NCBI GenBank assembly: GCA_034620365.1
Contig: JAQGEQ010000334.1
Location: forward strand, 124,001 to 188,000
From: Pegea sp. RAD2-039
Taxonomy: Eukaryota; Chordata; Thaliacea; Salpida; Salpidae
Reading direction: 5' to 3'
Length of the DNA: 64,000 bases
In this document: positions 1-10,640 of the stretch, piece after piece
How the letters are laid out: each line of letters opens with the position of its first letter
Position numbering within the stretch: the first letter of the stretch is position 1
The notes under the pieces: model-generated
What the model was told of the DNA's origin: nothing
The model's input: only the letters and a program-made list of their open reading frames with translations
Databases searched by the model: none
Made by a program: the position numbers and the translations under genes

Positions 1-1455
1 ACTTAGCTCTTATAGAATCGATCTTAGGCTGTTTAACTGCTTACTTTTGTAGTGACAATCGTATTACTGACAGATAAATTATATCTTGTTAATAAGTTAC
101 CAGTCTACGATATACTCTAGCAAAGTTCAATAAAGTTTCTAAAACGAATTAGTAATATTATTACAATTGTCATAAACATCTTCTGTCATTAATGATTTGT
201 TTGCGTCAAGTTTCTTCTTGATTTTAACATAATAAAGCAATACGAAGCAAAAGTTTATTTTTTAGATCAGTTTCCATGATGAACAAGTCATTTTCTCATT
301 CAAAAAGCTATAAAAGTCAAAACAAACAACAGTTATAGCTGTCAGTTTTCAACTATGTATTTTTTTCCGTTAGAAAAAATCTTTTATTTAAGAAATTCAA
401 CAAAAAATTTTAGAATCTTTATAATTTACCTTCAAAGTTTACTTTTGTTGATAAATTAGCAAATACGCTAGTTGTTGCAAACTTATTCGATTTTAGCTAG
501 TAAAAATATAATTTATAAATTGATAACAACTTTAATTGGAAAATTGTTTAAAAAATTAATTTCATTATTTTTTGTTCTATGCTTTTCTGTATCTAATTTT
601 AACTCTATTCAGACAAGGAGTATTTGATTACATTGGTTTCTCTTTAACACATACATACTTTTCAATTATTAATATTGCAAACAGACATTAATTTTCAATT
701 ATATAGTCTACTAAAAAGGTTATTTTTCTTTATTTTTAAGCATAAATCGAAAACTACAATTCAAAATCTAAAAAATAATATGGTTGTATATTAATACATA
801 ATTATCATTATTATTATTTATGTTATTACTAATACTATTTTTAATTTATTTTTAATATTTTGTTTTTCTTTCATGAAGTTTACTTCTATTTGTTTTAACC
901 CACAAACATGAGATTGAAACAGCTTTACTTATAACGCTGGATTTTTCAACTGACATCTTCTATCATTCGATTCTTGAAAATGGAATTTGGAAACTGATAA
1001 CTTCAGTTGAATTAAAGTTAGCTTCTTATTGTTGATTACCAAATATCAATAAATTCGCTTTCTACTGAGATTAGCTAGATTTTTTTATTTTGAGATTTTT
1101 ATATTTGGAATACTAATTTCAGCATTTTACATAAAAGTCACTTTAAATTCAATAAAAAAATTGCATTAGAAAACAAACAAGACAGTTTTCCAAATTTAGT
1201 TGCTTTAAAAACAAGTTTAGTTTATAGAAAAGTTTTTTAAAATTTCACAACTAAAACATAAAATTAGTAGGACTGTAGTAAGAAAGATAAGGAATTTCTG
1301 AATAATAATATCTTGCAAAAATTGCATAATTTCAAAATTAAAAGATTTACCAAAATTTGCAGTAAGTAAACATTTAAAACTTTAACTCACAAACATTAGA
1401 TTAAAATGCAATAATATATAAGATGAGTATAACAAAATTTTACCTGATATTCGGA
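1..1455. repeat. Inverted-arm block L1, pairs with 61074-62529
   Basis: Reading forward from base 1 matches the reverse complement reading down from 62529, with only scattered substitutions by eye. The match stops at about 1455, inside a promoter-hairpin module. No protein gene seen. Direct copies of its first 0.5-1.1 kb recur at 29.58-30.85 kb and 34.94-35.52 kb. Confidence 0.85.
901..1008 (+). promoter_or_regulatory. Promoter-hairpin module, AACTGA class
   Basis: Element CACAAACATGAGATTGAAAC at 901-920, TTATAA at about 929, then hairpin AACTGA-TAACT-TCAGTT at 992-1008. The mirror copy at 61522-61629 has one stem substitution. Confidence 0.5.
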
Positions 1456-1456
1456 T
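1388..1456 (+). promoter_or_regulatory. Promoter-hairpin module, truncated
   Basis: Element CACAAACATTAGATTAAAA at 1388-1406, TATATAA at 1415-1421, and a first small hairpin ACCTGA-TAT-TCGGAT beginning 27 bases after the TATA start (1442). The GTTGAA hairpin is missing because the left arm is deleted from 1456. Confidence 0.5.
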
Positions 1457-1896
1457 TTTTAATGAAGAGTATTTAATACATAATTTTAACAATTTAATTT
1501 TAATCAAAAAAATTCTTTAAACTCTTACGCAATTTCATTATATAATTATTTAAACAATGAAATGCTTTACCGGCTGCATCCCTTGCGATGTAAGATGAGC
1601 TCACCCCATAAGTTAACTCGTTAAAAGTTAATTTACTACTTAACATCTAGTTTCCATTCTAATAAGACAAGAAGTTTTTCATTACATTACTTCTATTTAA
1701 CCAAAACATCCTTTTTTAACTTTAGTATTGCAAACATTTATTTTTTTACATACAAACTTTACTAAAGATGTTTTTTTTTTATTTTTTAAATATAAATCAA
1801 AAACTTTAATTCAATATTAAATAATAATACAAATAAATATCGAGAATTATTTTTAAATCTTTATTTTCATGACTTATACTTTTTTCTGTTTCAACC

Positions 1897-2007
1897 CAAA
1901 AATTTGAGACTAAAACAGCCTTATTTATAAGGTTAGCTCTACCAGTTGACAGGTCGATTTAAGTTTCCCATCTTCCGTTTCAAATTTTGAGACTGATATA
2001 TTCAGTT
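1897..2007 (+). promoter_or_regulatory. Promoter-hairpin module, AACTGA class
   Basis: Element CAAAAATTTGAGACTAAAAC, TTTATAA at 1924-1930, hairpin GACTGA-TATAT-TCAGTT at 1991-2007 (outer G-T pair). Confidence 0.5.
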
Positions 2008-2629
2008 TACAAAGATAATAAATTTATACAAAGTCTAATAATAATAAAAATAAAGTTGACAATAATTTGTTTCGTAAAATATTTGTGTGAAGAAGAAGAG
2101 ACTGTAGATAGTATTTATTTTTATATTTTATTGTTTATCATGCATTTTATTTTCTTTAAAATTCAAATTCATTTAAACTTATATGCAATTGTATATGACA
2201 TTTTGGGTAAAATTACTTTTAAACATAAACATTGTTGTTGTCTAGTCCTGGTCTTTTTGAGTTGTCCTTCTTTTGGTGGTTGTTTTTATTTATTTTTTCA
2301 ATATACACACTACTTAAAAGGAGAATTTTGTCATGTATTGTAATTTCTGTATTGCTTAAAAGAGTTATTTCTACTTAATCAACATTTTTTTTTTGATATT
2401 TTGTTTTTTTAGACTATGATAAGATTAAATATACAAAGTTGGTTGCTTTAATAACAAGTTAAATTTATAGAAATTTTATTTTTTAATTTCACATTGAAAC
2501 TAAAACATAAAATTAGTAAGACTGTAGTAAGAAAATAAGGAATATTTTAATAATAAAATCAAGCAAAAATTGCATAATTTTAAAAATTTACCAAAATTTT
2601 GCAAAAAGTAAACATTTTAAAATTTTAAC

Positions 2630-2752
2630 TTAGAAACCTTAGATTGAAATGCAATAATATATAACCTGAGTATAACGAAGTTTTTCCTGATATTTGGGTG
2701 TTATTGTTTATGTTATTGTTTTTTATTATTTTGAGGTTGAATAAGTTTCAAC
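2630..2752 (+). promoter_or_regulatory. Promoter-hairpin module, GTTGAA class
   Basis: Decayed element (TAGAAACCTTAGATTGAAA), TATATAA at 2658-2664, small hairpin CCTGA-TAT-TTGGG at 2686-2698, then GTTGAA-TAAGT-TTCAAC at 2736-2752. Confidence 0.5.
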
Positions 2753-2786
2753 TTATAATTCACATAAAATTATTGTTGTTCAGCAT

Positions 2787-2893
2787 CACAAACTTAGGAT
2801 TGAAACCACTTCATACATAAGATTTAAGATTTAATGTAATCTGCTTATCAACGTCAGAAAGATTAGTTTTTTAAACCCGTTAATTGTTACGAG
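2787..2893 (+). promoter_or_regulatory. Promoter-hairpin module, CCCGT class
   Basis: Element CACAAACTTAGGATTGAAAC, weak TATA (CATACATAAG) at 2812, imperfect hairpin CCCGT...ACGAG at 2876-2893. Mirrored at 58273-58379. Confidence 0.45.
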
Positions 2894-3156
2894 TGATTTT
2901 ATGGTAAATAATCTTTTTGCTAGTGAAGCATTATAAAAGGTCTGTTATTGAAATTAAATTTCTATCTCTGTTTAAATGATTATCACTTATTTAAATAATT
3001 TGCTGTTGATTTTTTGAAGTGCTGCAACTTAGTTGCATCTTGTACTTATTATTTTACTTTTCTATTTATTCTTACTGAAGCTGAACAGTTTTCAATTATA
3101 ATTTAAATACTATTGTATAAAGTTAGTCAAGCAGAACTGTTAAACAAAATACCAAA

Positions 3157-3900
3157 TTTATTTATTTATTACAATAAATGTGAAGGAGGGTGCCTAAAGA
3201 GAGCACCTCTCGCTAACACACATTCTCACAAATTAGATCTATTTGACATGTAAACGAAAAAGTATATGACAATGAAGAATTGCACAGAATCATAGTATTG
3301 TAAAAGAGAAAAATTCACAGTTTAGAAATGGCAATGTTGGCGATATTATAACATTTCAGCTTTTTCTTGAACAGCATAAGTGTTTTTGACATGACAATCT
3401 CTGATGGCAGATTGTTCCATGTACTGATTGTGCGGTATGAGAAAAAAACTTAATCTGGTTAACGTTGCTGGTGGAGTGGGCTTATTAAGATGTAATTTAT
3501 GTCTTCTAAGTTGATATAACTTGAAGGAGGGACTAATGGAGAAAAAGTCATCAAACTGAAGATCCATTAGGTTGTGAATAATTTTAAAAATCAGAAAAAG
3601 GTCGTATTTAATTCTTAGGATTTCCAAAGTATCTAGATTGAAGAAGCTGAGACGATGCTTATAACTCTCGCATTTGATATTAAGTTTCCTGCAAACCAAT
3701 CTCGTAAATTTTGCCTGAACAGATTCGATTTTTCTGATATCACCATATTTATACACCATAGAATTTATACAAGTAGTCAGTTTCAAAATAAAACTTTTTC
3801 AAAAATAACTTCGTATTCACATCTGAGAAAAGCCAGTTTGAAGTTACTATAGAAAATCTCTTTGACATTTTAGATTTATCGAAAGAATCTGTAGTTGACT
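3157..3900 (-). mobile_element. LINE 3' end, left-arm copy (C-terminal ORF2 remnant and 3' UTR)
   Basis: The minus-strand frame 3786-3346 encodes the region after the RT fingers and palm in LINEs (YGDIRKIESVQAKFTRLVCR, then FKIIHNLMDLQFDDFF). A run of seven T's causes a frameshift; in the next frame the family ending continues as SYRTISTWNNLPSEIV and FKKKLKCYNIANI to a TGA at 3315-3317. A second shift lies upstream, since FSIVTSNWLFSDVNTKLFL is readable in another frame near 3800-3850. The 3' UTR contains a hairpin (stem GGTGC/GCACC, 3189-3207) and ends in an AATAAATAAATAAA-type tail at about 3157-3175. It is a 5'-truncated, inactive copy. Confidence 0.85.
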
Positions 3901-4428
3901 TTATCTGTAGTAAAATTTTATCGATGGTAATAATGAATAATCATGTCTTTATAGTAATCTTGTTGCGTAATAAAGGTTTATAATGTAAACAATGTGAATG
4001 GATTTTACAACGTAATCATTGATTTTTTTAAATGTTTAATCATTCTACAGTTCGCAGAAAGCAGCGAAATAGATAGCTAAATGAAAAGAGTTCTGTTAAG
4101 GATAAATTATACGAACTTCATTATTCTAAAATGTTTAGAAAATTAAATTAAATTTTCTATTGTCTCTTAAGAGAAATTTAGAAAAATTAATTTAGTTAGA
4201 GAAAAATTAATTTAGAGCTTTTTCAAAACAGTAGAGATTTGAAATCAAAGTATTGAAAAAACATCGTTAAAACTTTACTAAAAATATCTTAGACCAAAAC
4301 CTATACAAAGCACTTTTAGCAAAAACAACTTCAAAACAAATAGCTAAATATAAGGAATTGTTTTGGATTATGTAAAAGTTAATTTCGTTTTTTTGTTTTC
4401 ATGACTTTTACTTTTCTCTGTCTAAACC

Positions 4429-4548
4429 CACAAAATTGAGACTAAAACAGGATTACTTATAAGGTTGGGTTTTTTTTTTTCTTTCAAGCTGTAGCTAAAA
4501 TCTACTAATTTAAATTCTCCTTAAATTTGGAAACTGATATTTTCAGTT
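4429..4548 (+). promoter_or_regulatory. Promoter-hairpin module, AACTGA class
   Basis: Element CACAAAATTGAGACTAAAAC, ACTTATAAGG, hairpin AACTGA-TATTT-TCAGTT at 4532-4548. Confidence 0.5.
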
Positions 4549-5605
4549 GAATTAAAATAGAAAATTACAGATTGTTGTTATTGTTGGTTATCAATAAAGC
4601 TGTTTTCTATTGAACTTAGCCTCTGCTTAAAATGCAAGAATTGTCTTTTTGGAATTTGTTTTCGTTTATATTTTCAACATACATAAAACATACAGACACA
4701 ACGTTTAAATATTATTAAATTATTTGTGTGGCTTTTAAGTGATGCTTCTATTTAGTCAAAAAACGCTGTTCTTGAACTTATAATAGAATTTTAAGAAAAT
4801 GCTTTTGACACACCGCGTTGGACAAACAATTTTTGATTGTTTTGTTTTTCATTAGACTAATAATTAAGTAAATTAAAAAAAAAATAAATTAGACTAAAAA
4901 AATCTTTTGGGTAGTAATAAGCATACATGAAGAAGACTAATATAAGATGATCCAATTTCTTGGATTTTAACTAAATTTTACCAGCTTTATTTTGGAGTTC
5001 TACCTAAGTCAAGAAGGATAAAATAAATTTTGAAAAATCAGAAAAGTATTTAAACAAATTTTGAGTTCAAAGAAAACTTCTAAACTTCTTAAATGTTTTG
5101 TCATTCCGAACATGGAAGCAAAAATTTTTATTTAAAATGTTTTCTAATAATATATTTATTAATATTTCAATATCTACAGCAGCTAAGTTTGTTAACATAA
5201 AATTGATGTCGAATTCCCTTTCTTTATAATGAGGAAGATCATGTATTTATAATAAATCTATTTATTTTGATAACTGTTTTTAAAAGTAGAATAAAAAAAT
5301 TATCAAATTTCGTGATTCACAAGAATTAAATAAACTACTCTTAATCCAAAATAGACATTAAGTTGTTAATTTTATTTAAATTCTTATGTCTATATACTAT
5401 TACAAAATCAATTTTTTGTTTAAAAAAGCCTAAAGAGAGTTAACCTAAGCTTTGAAAAGTCGTTTAAGCTTTATGTTTTTTTAAACGTAATAATATAAAG
5501 GTTAAATACATTTCAACTTTTTTTGCGTTTGAACATTATATGAGGGAACCGAGTGCAAGTTAAAAAGTAATACTTGATACACTGCTTGTTAATATCTATA
5601 GAGGA

Positions 5606-5735
5606 GTATGAATTTCATTCAACTTCAAATTAACCCAAGATATAGGCCAACATTCGTCTGTGAATTTTGTTCTAATTCTTGTGTACTCAGCATATAATTA
5701 TATAAAAGCTTTGTATAATCTACTGTTTGTAGTGT
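5606..5735 (-). promoter_or_regulatory. Promoter-hairpin module, GTTGAA class, broken hairpin
   Basis: Minus-strand element ACAAACAGTAGATTATAC with TATATAA near 5700. The distal hairpin has an extra base in one stem strand, and the mirror copy at 55442-55570 has the same lesion. The element lies only about 100 bp back-to-back from the next plus-strand module. Confidence 0.45.
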
Positions 5736-5837
5736 TAAGTGGTAAAACCTTATAATTAAAAAAAAACACGACGAATAATTAAGAAATTAATTTATTTATT
5801 TGGTTTTAGCGGCCCTTACTTTTTTTCTGTTCCAGCC

Positions 5838-5945
5838 CACAAATATGAAATTAAAACAGGCTTATTTATAAGGTTATCTTTTAGTTGACAGACAATTTAT
5901 ACTCTGTATTGTGACGGGCCTATTTGGAAACTGATATATTCAGTT
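5838..5945 (+). promoter_or_regulatory. Promoter-hairpin module, AACTGA class
   Basis: Element CACAAATATGAAATTAAAAC, TTTATAA at 5865-5871. A first hairpin ACAGA/TCTGT (5888-5907) starts 23 bases after the TATA start, followed by AACTGA-TATAT-TCAGTT at 5929-5945 and a TTTT run near 5977. Confidence 0.55.
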
Positions 5946-6465
5946 AACATTGAAAACACACAGTTGTACAGATTATTGGTTTTGATGATTTTCAATTATA
6001 TCACTTGAATTTTAAATAATTTTAAGAAAATGCTTTTGTCAATCAATATTTGATATTTTAGCATTTCTTTCAACTATGAAAAGATCGATTATTACAAAGT
6101 AAGTAACTTCAAAAAGTATGTTCTTTTGTTAGTAAGGTATAACTAAAGTATATTATTAAAGGGAAGTGTTACCTGCCCTCAAAGATGTTTACACAATAAA
6201 ATATTCTAAATATTATCATCAGTACATTAAAAAGTTTGTTTGCTAGTTTTTCTAGATAATTCTATATTTTTTGTTTAAATTGTTTTATTGCTTAATCGAA
6301 ATTGCAATTTGCTTTTATGTATACTTGGATAAAAAATAAATTTCAAAATGTTATTCAATAATAAATTATAATCGAGAAGTTGTATCAAAAATGGCGTTTT
6401 AGAAATCTAAATGTTAAATATGGCATTAAGACTATATTTCTCCTTGTTAATATTGAATGAAGTTT

Positions 6466-6574
6466 GTTGAAATTTATTCAACTCCAAATTAGTTTAAATA
6501 TATTCCTTCATTTGAAATGGAGCTTTGTTTCAGTTTATTATAATATAAAAGCTTCTTATATTCTAGTGTTTGTG
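6466..6574 (-). promoter_or_regulatory. Promoter-hairpin module, GTTGAA class
   Basis: Minus-strand element CACAAACACTAGAATATAAG, TATA-like box near 6540-6549, perfect stem GTTGAA/TTCAAC with a five-base loop at 6466-6482. Mirrored at 54593-54701. Confidence 0.5.
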
Positions 6575-7271
6575 GTGTAAATGGGCAAAAAATTGAATTC
6601 GTTAATAATGATCTATTCAGAACTCAATACCCTTGGATAATTTCCACTTTCTTTTATTTTTTAACGTATAAAAATATGATATTTTTGCTGAACACTTGTA
6701 CATTTTAAATTTAATTAAAGTTACTGATGAAATTAGCAAAGTTTACAGCTATTGCGCCGTAAAATTATTTTGATCGTTTATGCTATCATAAATATGCAAA
6801 TCCTAGTGAAGCTATTTGAAAATGTGTTTTTATAAATAGTAAGTATTATATAATTTTGAAAAATTAAATTTACTTAAAGAAAATCCTTAAACTGTTATGC
6901 AATTTCATTTTATACATATTTAAACAATGAAATGCCTTACCAGCTACATCCCTTGCGATGTAATGTGAGCTCACCTCATAAACTTACTCGTTAAAAGTGA
7001 ATTTACTACTCAACATCTAATTTCAACTCTAATAAGACAAGAAGTACTTCATTACATTTACTTCTCTTTAACAAATACATTCTTTTCAAACTTTTTTATA
7101 GGAAACAAATATTACTTTTTACATACAACATTTACTAAGAAATTACAGTTTCTCTTTTTTTAAGTATACATCAAAAACTATAATTAAGTCTAAAAAAATA
7201 AATGCGAATTAATAACAAGTTTATTTTTAAATGTTTTTTTTTTAAGAACTTCACTTTTTGCTGTTTTAACC

Positions 7272-7382
7272 CGCAAATATGAGACTAAAACAGGTTTATA
7301 TATAAGATTATGTTTCTCAAGTTGATATAATCTGATTTCTTTCTGTGTTAACGAATTCATTTAGAAACTGATACATTCAGTT
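7272..7382 (+). promoter_or_regulatory. Promoter-hairpin module, AACTGA class
   Basis: Element CGCAAATATGAGACTAAAAC enclosed by the 8-bp inverted repeat CTGTTTTA/TAAAACAG (7261-7293), TATATATAAG, hairpin AACTGA-TACAT-TCAGTT at 7366-7382, then a TTTTT run. Confidence 0.55.
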
Positions 7383-8029
7383 GAATTTAAAAGCATATTT
7401 TTCTTCAAATTGTTGGTTCGGATGAATTTCAATTATTATTGAAGTCGCTTTCCAAGGCCTGAATTTTTTCAATTGACATCAAAGCTACCAAATCTTGTTT
7501 CATTATTTTTTAAAAGCTGATAAATTCAGTTGAATTAAAAGCTATTTATTCAACATGTGGTTGGTGTTGTTGATAATTCATTATCAATAAAGTCGCTTCT
7601 AACGAGATTAGTAATTGGTAAAAGTGAAGGAATTGTCTTTTTGTACTTGTTGTCTGGTTATTGTCTTTCTAAATTGTCATTCTTTTGGTGGTTGTTTTGT
7701 TTATTTTATCAACTTATATAAAACTTAAAGAGAAAAAAATGGTGTTCTTGAATTTTTAAAAGAATTTTAAGATAATGCTTTTGAAACCACGCTCGATAAA
7801 CAATTTTTCAATCTTTCACTTTTCTTTGAATTATAAGAAATCAGATTTTAAAGTTATTAAGGTATCAAATTAGCGATTAAGTAACAAACTGAAATAAATA
7901 GTTCTATCACAGATAAATAATACAAGTTACAATAATTCTACAAATTTAACAAATTGTTTGCTTGATTTGTTTGTTTATGCATAAAGTTCTGATATAATTT
8001 GTACTATTAAAAAGTTTTGTCATTCGACA

Positions 8030-8100
8030 GCATATGTGGTTCAATGGTAGATTTCTCGCCTACCACGCTGCAAGGGCGAGTTGGATTCTCACCGAGGTAG
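8030..8100 (+). pseudogene. tRNA-Gly-like pseudogene
   Basis: The sequence starts GCATATGTGGTTCAATGG and keeps the tRNA-Gly D-arm (TGGTTCAATGGTAGA, an A-box), an anticodon arm CTCGC-CTACCAC-GCTGC and a T-arm-like GTTGGATTC (a degenerate B-box). The anticodon position reads ACC, where metazoan tRNA-Gly usually has GCC. The acceptor strands do not pair and the anticodon stem has mismatches. It is therefore a decayed tRNA or tRNA-derived element rather than a working gene. It lies in the left-only block 7984-9911 and has no counterpart in the right arm. Confidence 0.6.
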
Positions 8101-8925
8101 ATTTAGTTGTTTTTACAAAAGCTGATTTTTTTCTCAAAATAAAAGTTTAAAAATCTTTTCCAGAAATGAATTTTGAATCATAAATAAATTCCGCTCTATT
8201 TTATGATAAATAAAGTTAAATAATGCAGAATATTGAAACATTTAATAAAAATTGGGGTGAAGTTTGCACTTAAAAACGACTTTCTTTTTGATTAACGACT
8301 ATGTCTAAGTAATGTTGATCACAACAAACTTAATAATAAATAAATGTTTATAAATTAACAATTAAGCTCATCTGTTGGAGAAACTGAGAAAGTTTTGATT
8401 ATTTTATGAATACTTTTTAGACAATTAATTAATAAATAGTAATTTTAAATCATTTTTATGAAAAGAATAACATTTAATAACATTAATCGTCATACAAATG
8501 GTTATAAATAACACTAAGTCTAAGTAAATTATGAAAAAAAGTAGATAAATTCATGAAAATCAGACCTAAATGATAATCATTTTAAACTTAGAAACAAGCA
8601 GTCTCGTTTAAAATATTATCTTATAATATATATACAATTAATACAAATTTCAAATCAGCTAAGCAAGCAACTTATAATCCAAAACAAATGCTAATAAGTT
8701 AATTCTATTTACAGAAGTTAATCTCTATTTACTATTACAAAATCGACTTTCTGTTTAAAGAAATCCTATAAAGAGTTAATTTAAGCTATAACAAGTCAAG
8801 TATGTTCCAATTTCTTTTATAAACGATAATAACCTATTTTTTGCGTTTGAATATTATATGAGGAAGCCATGTGCAAGATAAACAGTAGTAGTTGCTACAC
8901 TGCTTGGTAACATTGATTAAAGTTT

Positions 8926-9048
8926 GTTGAAATTCATTCAACTTCAAATTAATGTGATGTTTAAACCCTCAACTGAATCGGAGCGCTGTACCTAATCTCC
9001 TTCACTCAGTATATAGTTATATAAAAGCTTTTACAATCTACTGTTTCT
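8926..9048 (-). promoter_or_regulatory. Promoter-hairpin module, GTTGAA class
   Basis: Minus-strand element CAGAAACAGTAGATTGTAAA, TATATAA near 9018, hairpin GTTGAA-loop-TTCAAC at 8926-8942. Between them, ACTGA/TCAGT with inner GGAG/CTCC can also pair. Confidence 0.5.
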
Positions 9049-10640
9049 GGTGTAACCTAAAAAAAACCTTGAAATTATTATAAATTATTTTTTCAGAGCT
9101 CAAAGCCCTTGGCTAATTGCAACTTTTTTTTTACTTACTAAATTTTCTAAAATATAAAATTTACTGATTAAGTGTGTATTTTAAATTAAAAAAGAACTAT
9201 TGAAGAAATTTGAAGAAGTTTACATGTACTACCTGTGGAAAATTATTTGAATTGCTTTAATTACAATAAAATATCAGCAAATAAATTAAAGGCTGATTTG
9301 ATTTTCTATGCAAATGCTCGGTAATAGCAAAACCAAGGGATGTTTATTTTTGGTTTAGTTTAATTTTTCTTGTTTCTTAAAAATCAAACAAGTTATTTGT
9401 AAATCAGAATAGTCGCTAGATGACGCTGTTTGTACTTGATTTTAACTTTTTTTTTTATTCTAAAAAGCCATTTTAAAACAAGAATATTTTTTTAAGTACG
9501 ATTAAATATTAAACTGTGCTACTTAGCTCTAAAAGAATAGATTTTAGAATGTTTAACTGCCAAACTTTGTGCTAGCAATTGTATTAATGACAAATATCAC
9601 CTTGTTAATATATTACAAGTCAAAGATACATTTAAACAAAGTTCAATAAATTATTAAAATAAATATTATAAAATAAATATTAATATTATTACACTTTTCA
9701 AAAACAATTTCTGTTATAAACAATTTATATATGCATCAAAATTGAATGCACATTCTAGTTTGTGTTGTTCTTTTTATTTTGCAACCCGTCCTTTTTTACG
9801 GTGAACTGTAAGATAAATATTGCTAATCCTAGTGAAGCTAAATGGAAACTTTTTTGTATAAATAGTAAGTTTTATATTATTTAACAAATTATGTTTCTAG
9901 TTTAAAAAATATATCTTTAAATCCTTAGTTAATTTCATTTTATAGTTATTTAAACAATGAAATGCTATACTAGCTGCATCCAATGCGATCTATAATGGGC
10001 TCACCCTTTGAATTATCTCGTTAAAATAGAATTTACTACTTCTCATCTAATTTCAAATCTATTAAGAAAAAAAGTTTTTCATTACATTTACTTCTCTTTT
10101 ACAAATACATTCTTTTGAAACTTTAGTATTGCAAATTAATATTTTTTTACATACACAAATGCTAAAGATTGTGGTTTCTTTGTTTTTTTAATATAATCAA
10201 AAACTTTAATTCAATATTAAAAAATTATACAAATTATAATTTTGAAGGGTTTTTAGAAAGTACATTCCTGCTCATTTTTATAAAATTTACTTTTTATAAA
10301 ATCGTAAAAGTATTGTGTATTAAAAGATATAGTTCATAAAATTTCATGATTTAATTTTAGAAAGTATAATTTTGAAATTATATTATATATATTGTCCTTG
10401 GAAAGATTACTTATATAATTTAAAAATAATTTTTGTTGAGAACCTCAAACTATTGAGACATGACACAATGATTGAAAGTAAAGCTATTGTGTTTTAAAAT
10501 AGAAAGTTTATAAAAATTTTTTATTTAAATTTAGAAAGTGTAATTTTGAAATTAAATTACATGCATTGTCCTTAGAAAATTTCCATTTATAATTTAAAAG
10601 TTATTTTTGTTGACAACCACAATCTATACAGATGATTGTT

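Larger units (their letters stand above)
1456..7983. repeat. Inverted-arm block L2, pairs with 53187-59719
   Basis: The largest collinear arm segment. It includes the LINE 3' end (3157-3900) and several promoter-hairpin modules. Apart from the LINE remnant no coding sequence is supported. The match ends at about 7983, after TTTGTTTATGCA. Confidence 0.85.
7984..9911. repeat. Left-arm-only block (about 1.93 kb)
   Basis: The right arm goes directly from the sequence matching 7983 to that matching 9912 (junction near 53180), so this block was gained on the left or lost on the right. It contains the tRNA-Gly-like pseudogene and one minus-strand promoter-hairpin module. About 8140-9060 closely resembles 33.77-34.70 kb in direct orientation. 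Confidence 0.75.

Noticed and set aside
901-1008. Reading the repeat modules as nematode piRNA (21U) genes because the reverse strand has CTGTTTCA or CTGTTTTA
   Set aside because: The TATA-like box and hairpin are on the wrong side for that promoter type, and CTGTTTCA is not the conserved core across modules.
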